The translations under genes and the position numbers were made by a program. Of a stretch of DNA of 64,000 bases, positions 58,216 through 64,000 are shown one piece after another (within the stretch, counting starts at the first letter, position 1; each line of letters begins with the position of its first letter). The notes under the pieces were generated by a model. The model searched no databases, was not told the DNA's origin, and was given only the letters and a program-made list of their open reading frames with translations. The stretch covers positions 32,104,329 through 32,168,328 of the forward strand of contig NW_023601212.1 of the NCBI RefSeq assembly GCF_014898055.3, written 5' to 3'. This DNA is from Talpa occidentalis. Its lineage: Eukaryota; Chordata; Mammalia; Eulipotyphla; Talpidae.

Positions 58216-58484
58216 GGGCCTCCCTGGTGGCGCAACGGGTTAGGCACAGCACTGTGAAGCTATTCGCAGCCTCTGCAGCACGAGTTCAATCCCCGGCCGG
58301 CCAGGGAGCTACCCACATGGCACAGCAGACCTCTCCTGACTCACCTGCTGCTCCCCTCCGCAGTGTATTTCAGTCGATCTGCCTGTTCTGCTCCCCTCTC
58401 TGTGTCTGGTGAATCCTCTCATGCCCTGCACCTCTGGCCTACATCCCAGTTCTTGTATGCATAAATAAATAAATCTTTTTTAAA
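58216..58484 (+). mobile_element. tRNA-headed SINE, best plus-strand reference copy
   Basis: Full-length: head GGGCCTCCCTGGTGGCGCAA (A-box-like TGGTGGCGCAACGGG), B-box-like GAGTTCAATCCCC, body CTGCTGCTCCCCTCCGCAG, tail (AAAT)n TCTTTTTT. Flanked by AAGTATATAAAGCA (58202-58215 and 58485-58498). Confidence 0.95.
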
Positions 58485-58559
58485 AAGTATATAAAGCAAA
58501 CATTTCTATTTGTATACATAGAAAAAGGCAAATAGAAGTGCTTTCCAGTTGCAAAAAGC

Positions 58560-58930
58560 TTTTGAAGTTGAGATTTGATGGCTTACTATAAAATCCATTC
58601 TTTAAAAATTTATAATTCCATAGTTTTTATATAGTATATTTATAAGGTTATGTGCCATCTAAATCCAAAACATTGTCATCCCCCCTCCCCAAAGAAACTC
58701 TGTGCCCATTAGCAGTCATACCCCATGACCCTCTCTACCCAACTCCGGCAACCACAAACTAATTTTATATCTATGGATTAATCTATTCTGAATATTTAAT
58801 ATGTGGATCTCTGTGACTGATTTCTTTCTAATTCATCCATGTGGTAGCATGTGTCAGTACTTCTGTACTTTTTATGGCCAAATAATATTCCACTGTATGA
58901 CCATAGCACATTCCTAGCCATCCTTGTAAA
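58560..58930 (-). mobile_element. Ancient L1 relic, minus strand
   Basis: Diverged L1ME-like sequence (CCCATTAGCAGTCATACCCC, AACCACAAACTAATTTT, AATAATATTCCACTGTATG) directly 5' of the young plus-strand L1. Confidence 0.5.
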
Positions 58931-58984
58931 ATGCTATCTCAAGGTGTTGACTTGAATTCCCCTAGAAGTTTGTCCTCAAACATT

Positions 58985-60130
58985 CAATCTAAAATGGATT
59001 AAAGAACTAGACATAAGACCTGAAACCATAAAATACATAGAAGCAAATATAGGCGAAACACTACGGGATTTGCACATCAAAGACATCTTTACAGACACAT
59101 CACCCAAAGCAGTGATAGTGAAGAGAAAGATAAACAGCTGGGACTACATCAAATTAAAGAGCTTCTGCACAGCAAAAGAGACAATAACAAAAACAAAGAG
59201 AAACCCCACCAACTGGGAGAACATTTTTGCACCCAACACTAATGATAAAGGACTGATCACAAAAATCTGCAAAGAGCTGATGAGACTCAGCAACAACAAA
59301 GAAAATAATCCAGTCAAAAAATGGGCAGAAGAGCTAAAAAGAAACTTCTCTGAAGAGGAAATGCAAATGGCCAACAGACATATGAAAAAATGTTCAACAT
59401 CACTTGTAATCAGGGAAATGCAAATCAAAACTACCATGAGATACCATCTCACACCAGTGAGAATGGCACATATTAAAAAAACTAGCAACAACAAATGTTG
59501 GCGAGGATGTGGAGAAAAAGGAACTCTTGTGCACTGTTGGTGGGAGTGCAAACTGGTCCAACCACTATGGAGAGCTGTGTGGAGATTTCTGGACCTACTA
59601 AACATAGAGCTTCCATATGACCCAGCAATTCCACTCCTAGGTATTTACCCAAAGGACACAGAAACATCAATTCCAAAGAGCACCTGCACTCCTATGTTTA
59701 TAGCAGCACTGTTTACAATAGCTAAGCTTTGGAAACAACCCAAATGCCCAAAAATAGATGACTGGATCAAGAAGATGTGGTACATATATACCATGGAATA
59801 TTACTCAGCATTCAAAAAAGATAAACACATGCAATTTGCAGCAACATGGATGGCACTGGAAGGGATCATGCTCAGCGAAATAAGCCAAAAAGAAAAAGAA
59901 AAATACCGGATGGTCTCACTCATAGCAGGAATCTAGAAAACTTAAATAAGGGACCAGGAAAATGAATATAAGAAAGTGAAAATCAAAATCAACAAAAAAA
60001 CTATGAACCAGAGACACTTTTTGGGGTGGGGGGGCGGGAGGGGAAGGATTGGGGTCAGAATGGGGCGTTTGCAATTGTATGGGGGAATATAAAAATAAAA
60101 TTTAATATTTAAAAAAAAATAAATAAATAA
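58985..60130 (+). mobile_element. Young L1 3' end with intact ORF2 C-terminus
   Basis: A 5'-truncated L1. The ORF2 frame is open from about 58990 to the TAG at 59934, about 315 codons, including the C-terminal Cys motif [18 protein letters not shown] (CX3CX7HX4C). A 3' UTR with a G-rich run (60024-60041) and an A-rich tail follow. No clear target duplication was found. It lacks the reverse transcriptase and endonuclease domains, so it is not autonomous. Confidence 0.9.
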
Positions 60131-60562
60131 AAATGTAGCAATGGAGAAACATAGCTGGATTTTAAGATAACAAAAATCATCTCTGGAATATCATTTGTAA
60201 CTCAGCCTTCGCTTTCACAGGCTATTGGATCTTTTAGCAAATGTCACGTCAGGTTAACTTTTCCTCTCAAGGTATATCAATGTGTTCCTTCTTAGGCACA
60301 TTGTTTTGTGTTGATCTCAACTCGTTGATAACAAAGTTATTGGCTAGGAATGCCTTGGACTCACCTGGCTCTATGAGTTTTCCATAATGATTTCCCTTTT
60401 AAGTCAATGTTAAGACAGGACTGCTCTTAATGACTGGACTGATTCGTAGTACAACTGCAAGATGACTTCAGCAGGCACCACTAGGAAACAGAAAACATAG
60501 AGGTTTGTTATTTATAAGCCCTGGAAATTATACAGCACACCTGGGCTACAGTCGTTGCTGGC

Positions 60563-60650
<88 letters not shown>

Positions 60651-61640
60651 CAGGAGTCTGGTTTTTAGTGGAATTAAGAGTGGGAGGTCTATGGTTTCCT
60701 AGACTCACTCTTTTCTGGTGAATCTAAAACATAAAAGGAGGAACTTAGAGTGAAGAGAGATAAAAGAAGGAAAAAGACAAGTCAGTTCCAACTGCCCAGT
60801 TATCTAAATCAAGCAGGAGCCTCAGTAGGGGGAGGCAGTGTGGCTTTTTCTAGCTGTGTAATGCATTTATTCCAGCTAGCCATTTTCTAGGTGGATGCCT
60901 CTTTGATGTGGATGGCTTGGAAATCAAAGCTTAAGTTAGGCACTTGCATGACCAGAAAGGCAACTATGGGAGTGTATGATACACACATCCGAGCAAATAA
61001 GCCATTATTTGCTCATACATCTTTCTATGTTGCTGTTATCTGTAAGCATAGTATTAACGCTTTCCTTTGTTGAAACTTTAAGAAGTTTTTTAAAAAACAA
61101 GTTAGTTCCTATCCAACCTTTCTGATTATCTTACACAGAGTAAAGGAACAGAGATTTTCAAAATATCTTCTGTTTCATGGAACTTGTTTTTGGTTGACAT
61201 GTGTTTTCCTTTTATTGCTCTGAAATTACTTTCTAAATACAAAGCTGAAAGTTGTGAATGAAACACTAAACATTGGTAATTCTTGCCATTTTATTTAGCA
61301 TCTATGGACTCAATTGATGAGAAACTATCTTCTTAAGGTATTATTATAAGTCTGTCTTTTTGAACTTCGGTTAGTGAGAAATGTCCCTGATTTTTAAAAC
61401 TCATCTTCATATATTGTTCAGTTTTTATTCTATCTGAATTGAAAGTTACTTATCATAGATGTAGGTGCATATCATTTTGGAGCTTTCTTCCCCATGACAG
61501 TCCCAAAGAACTGGGAAGGGTGGGGGGCGTGGGTGGAGAGGAAAAAGGAAGAGGGCACCCACTGGATTATAGTTGAAGATTATTGGTGCTTTGGTGGTGA
61601 TAATATACATTTCAAGAGATGTGACCTTATACCTTTAAAT
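60130..61640. other. Spacer, only a GA microsatellite recognised
   Basis: Unique sequence between the young L1 and the LTR-like segment, apart from the (GA)n run at 60563-60649. Confidence 0.4.
60563..60649. repeat. (GA)n microsatellite
   Basis: About 43 GA units with one AAAG interruption. Homopurine, so triplex-capable. It explains the RERERE and SLSLSL frames. Confidence 0.95.
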
Positions 61641-61649
61641 CATATATAG

Positions 61650-62099
61650 TGTTGCAAACCAAGATTGCTTCAGTCAAAAATAAGGAAAGTTAAAATGCTC
61701 TTTTGCTCAGCAGACAAATACTGGGAGGCTCCAATGGATATAGGAACCAAAAGGCTGTCATGGGAAGTCCACTGTGACGAGAAAAACCAGTTGGGTTCCA
61801 GGAATGCTGAGGTAGAACCTGGCACATTCTGTGTCAAAGGCCACTGCCTCAGACCAGATATCCCAGCAGATAACAACTGGCACAAACGGGCACCCTGAGT
61901 AAGAAAGTCCCATAATACAGTATAAAAAGCAAGAACCTTCCTCAAGGAAGAGGAAACCCCTTCTCCCCTTGTCTGCTGCTCCCCTCAGCAGTGTCTTCAA
62001 TAAATCCACCCTTTCTGCCCTCCATCCTGCCTCTGGAGAATTCTTTCACCCCAGAGCACGCAGCCTCAGTGGTTCCCATGAAAATACTCACACACAACA
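61650..62099 (+). mobile_element. LTR-like segment (probable solo ERV LTR)
   Basis: TATAAAAAGC (61921-61930) precedes, by about 70 bp, a TCTGCTGCTCCCCTCAGCAG block and AATAAA (61999-62004), then a CTCTGGAGAATTC block, the layout of LTR U3-R-U5. Possible ends are TGTTG (61650) and CAACA (62099), but no convincing target duplication is seen. The R/U5 part strongly resembles the body of the local SINE. A 5'-truncated SINE relic is the alternative. Confidence 0.45.
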
Positions 62100-62104
62100 A
62101 CTAT

Positions 62105-62850
62105 GTACAGATGTAAGAAATGGTTTTAAAACCCAATGCTCTGAAAAAATATTAGCTTCCTTTAAAATGGTTTTAATCTTTTGTTGTTGGAGTGAGTTTT
62201 GGTTGTGAGAGAGCATACTTTGCCCACTAATATGTAGTATATAGAGAAACCAAACAAATGAATGAACTATATAAAACAAAAATAGACTTTTGGACTATAT
62301 GACCAATTAGTGGAACCAGGATGGGGGTGGGTGGGCATTGAGAAAAAGGCATCAATTGTATGGTGAAGGATAGAGTTGAAGTTTAGTGATGAACTTAATA
62401 TAGAATCTAAAGACGCTGACTGATGGGCCAAAAAGCCCGTGCTCACAGTTCATCCTGAAACTTACATAAAGCTATAATGCAATGCTACTTCAATAAAAAC
62501 AAGAAAAACAAACAAACAAAAAAACCACATAATTTTGGCCCAAACGTTAAATGACGTCCATTGTGATATAACTCTGACAGAATAAGAATTGTATATGTCC
62601 TTTTCTAAAATCTGAGGGTTCTGTCTGGACTTCTACAAGATAAAATTTTGGAGGTGCTGGGACTCAGAACCAGAACCAGAATTGTGGAAGCCCAACGTGA
62701 TGTTCGACCTCAGAACTCCCTTGCCCTGCTGACAGCTCTCACGTGCAAATCACACCGAACCTAGCAGAACTTCCACAATGTTCTGGGTTTTCATATGCCT
62801 CAAAATTGTTCTTCGAATTTGAATTGTTTAAAAAGATTGAGGTGGCTCTG
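62105..62850. other. Spacer 5' of GLB1L2 without recognised feature
   Basis: AT-rich unique sequence leading into the CpG-rich GLB1L2 promoter. No upstream exon was identified. Confidence 0.4.
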
Positions 62851-63021
62851 CTAAAGTAGCACGGCGCGGGGGATGACTTTACGCCAGTGCTAACGAGTGT
62901 GCAAAGACGGGCACACGTGTCCAGGACTTCTCTACCTGTTCAAACCCAACTTCCGAAGCTCCCAGCGCGGCTCTGAGACTGGGAGGCAGGTGGAGACCGG
63001 TGAGACCGCGAAGTAGGTAAC
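62850..63021. promoter_or_regulatory. Upstream shoulder of the GLB1L2 CpG region
   Basis: GC content rises here from the AT-rich spacer. Scattered CpGs occur around 62861-62893, before the C-rich tract. No specific element can be named. Confidence 0.3.
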
Positions 63022-63176
63022 CCCGCCGCCCTCAAGCCCCCCGCCAGCCCCCGCCAGCCCCCCGCCAGCCAGCGCCCCCAGCCCTCCCCAGCCCCCCCGG
63101 CCCCCCGACCCCCCAGCCCCCCCAGTCCCCCCCAGCCTCCCGCCACCCCCCGCCACCCCCAGCCACCCCACCTCTG
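63022..63176. repeat. C-rich low-complexity tract
   Basis: About 155 bp of runs of 4-7 C separated by AG, GCCAG or G, with imperfect CCCCCGCCAG units. The minus strand is G-run rich and could form G-quadruplexes. It lies just 5' of the GLB1L2 promoter core. The long antisense reading frame across it is a composition artefact. Confidence 0.8.
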
Positions 63177-63181
63177 GCTGG

Positions 63182-63376
63182 GGGGCCGCCCCTGCTACGT
63201 GAGGCCCCGCGGCGCGGAGGGGCGGGGTCGCAGCCAATGAGAGCCGGCAGGCCGGCCAGCTGCGGCCCGGTTGCCTAGGCGACCAGCGCGTGGCCCCGCC
63301 CCCCGCGCGAGCCTCCGGCGCGCCTCTGAGTGCAGACTGGAGTGGAAACCTGGGTCCAGCGCGCAGCGAACGCGCG
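63182..63376 (+). promoter_or_regulatory. GLB1L2: GLB1L2 CpG-island promoter
   Basis: GC-rich, CpG-dense segment directly 5' of the GLB1L2 ATG, with a GC box GGGGCGGGG (63219-63227), CCAAT (63234-63238), an inverted GC box CCCCGCCCCC (63294-63303) and no TATA box. The CpG density continues into exon 1. This is a typical housekeeping-style promoter. The transcription start is inferred to lie between about 63260 and 63360. Confidence 0.75.
63270..63283 (+). promoter_or_regulatory. RFX-type X-box
   Basis: GTTGCCTAGGCGAC is an imperfect palindrome: GTTGCC, a 2-base spacer, GGCGAC. It fits the RFX half-site arrangement (GTTGCC-N-GGCAAC) with one mismatch. It lies 94 bp upstream of the GLB1L2 ATG, between the CCAAT and the second GC box. 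Confidence 0.55.
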
Positions 63377-63462
63377 ATGACCACGTGGAGCGTCCGGCGG
63401 AGACCCGGCCGCACACTCGGACTGCTGCTGCTGGTGATCTTGAGCTTCCTGGTGCTTCGCAG
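63377..63462 (+). CDS. GLB1L2: Beta-galactosidase-1-like protein 2, exon 1 (5' end only)
   Basis: The ATG at 63377 opens [15 protein letters not shown] followed by a hydrophobic [12 protein letters not shown] segment and RR, ending at a GTGAGA donor after 63462 (86 nt, phase 2). This matches the human GLB1L2 N-terminus closely. The hydrophobic run of about 12-14 residues after a basic stretch acts as a signal peptide or type II anchor. The rest of the gene lies beyond the window; 63463-64000 is intron 1 with no further exon seen. Placement right after GLB1L3 on the same strand agrees with the human order. Confidence 0.93.
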
Positions 63463-64000
63463 GTGAGAGACCCCCACCCGTACTTACCTGACTCCAGACA
63501 CACTTGCCCTCACACCTGGAGTTCTCGCCTCCCCTCTCACCTAAGGGAGGCGGCGCCAGGACTCCTCCTGTACCGCGACCCGCGAACCCCGAGTTCCCAC
63601 GGGGAACTGCCCTCCGGTCTCCTCTTTCTTCTTGAAGCTCCCGAGCACCCCGTAGTCCCTCTGCGCCGTCAGGCACTCTGCTGCTGCCTAGAGATCCAGG
63701 CCTCTGGGTGACACCACACCAGGAGCTGCCCTGACACTCCCCAGGCGTCTGTCCCCTAGAGCTTCCCTACTCTGAGCCTGTGATACCGGCTTTGCTTTCC
63801 TGGTAGATACTCGCAGACCTTTGGGAAGGTCAGAGGAACTAGCCTTCTGATCCCACCTGGGTGTCCCCTATCACTACCCCGCCCCTGGGAAACCCCCCCT
63901 TCTGCTATTCTCCCAGCACCCATTTCCTACTGAGCCTTCTGGAAGACTTCTCAGATTCAGAGAGGCCAGAGGTCCTGTGCTCTCCTGTGCTCAGCAGGGA

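Noticed and set aside
58216..58310. Possible tRNA gene on A-box and B-box-like motifs
   Set aside because: It is the head of a SINE with target duplications; it lacks a foldable anticodon stem and acceptor pairing.
59144..59605. 153-codon minus-strand frame
   Set aside because: Antisense shadow of the L1 ORF2 C-terminus. The same shadow appears at 26140-26610 and 20169-20729.
60505..60708. Arg-Glu and Ser-Leu repeat frames
   Set aside because: Translations of the (GA)n microsatellite.
62932..63477. 181-codon minus-strand frame opposite the GLB1L2 promoter and exon 1
   Set aside because: Gly/Ala/Pro-rich reading of the C-rich tract and CpG island, antisense to a recognised exon, with no family resemblance.

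Overview
The window is vertebrate nuclear DNA, clearly from a placental mammal. It has long introns with GT-AG (and one GC-AG) splice sites, L1, L2 and MIR remnants, solo retroviral LTRs, microsatellites and one CpG-island promoter. About twenty copies of one tRNA-headed SINE of roughly 260-280 bp occur. Its tail carries AATAAA repeats followed by a TCTTT terminator. It is not Alu, B1/B2, Bov-tA, CHR, PRE-1, ERE, CAN or VES as I know them. A laurasiatherian such as a mole-like insectivore is possible, but I cannot fix the species.

The window is a head-to-tail, plus-strand array of three acid beta-galactosidase-like genes (GH35, the GLB1L family). Gene 1 (25-17438) enters from the left. Its last 15 coding exons, matching GLB1L3 exons 5-19, are all open and in phase. 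It reads more like GLB1L2 than GLB1L3, and the catalytic nucleophile glutamate is replaced by valine, so it is probably a catalytically dead paralogue. Gene 2 (32400 or 32523 to 55021) is a complete 19-exon GLB1L3 with both catalytic glutamates. Gene 3 begins at 63377 with exon 1 of GLB1L2 behind a CpG-rich, TATA-less promoter that has a GC box, a CCAAT box and an RFX-type X-box. It runs off the right edge. In human the order is likewise GLB1L3 then GLB1L2, so gene 1 is an additional upstream member.

The gene 1-GLB1L3 spacer (17.4-32.4 kb) holds the gene 1 3' UTR, a weakly supported three-exon micro-ORF (18815-22909), many SINEs, a twin-primed inverted L1 with a perfect target-site duplication, a minus-strand PRPS-type processed pseudogene (28398-29153), an L2 relic and a 222-bp direct duplication just upstream of GLB1L3. 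The GLB1L3-GLB1L2 spacer (55.0-63.2 kb) holds a long TG microsatellite, a 209-bp direct duplication, two adjacent SINEs, a young L1 3' end with an intact ORF2 C-terminus, a GA microsatellite and an LTR-like segment whose R/U5 region resembles the SINE body.

The three genes look like products of tandem duplication: exon lengths and phases match exon by exon. The proteins should act in the secretory or lysosomal pathway or at the membrane. No prokaryotic-type system, CRISPR array or novel operon is present.
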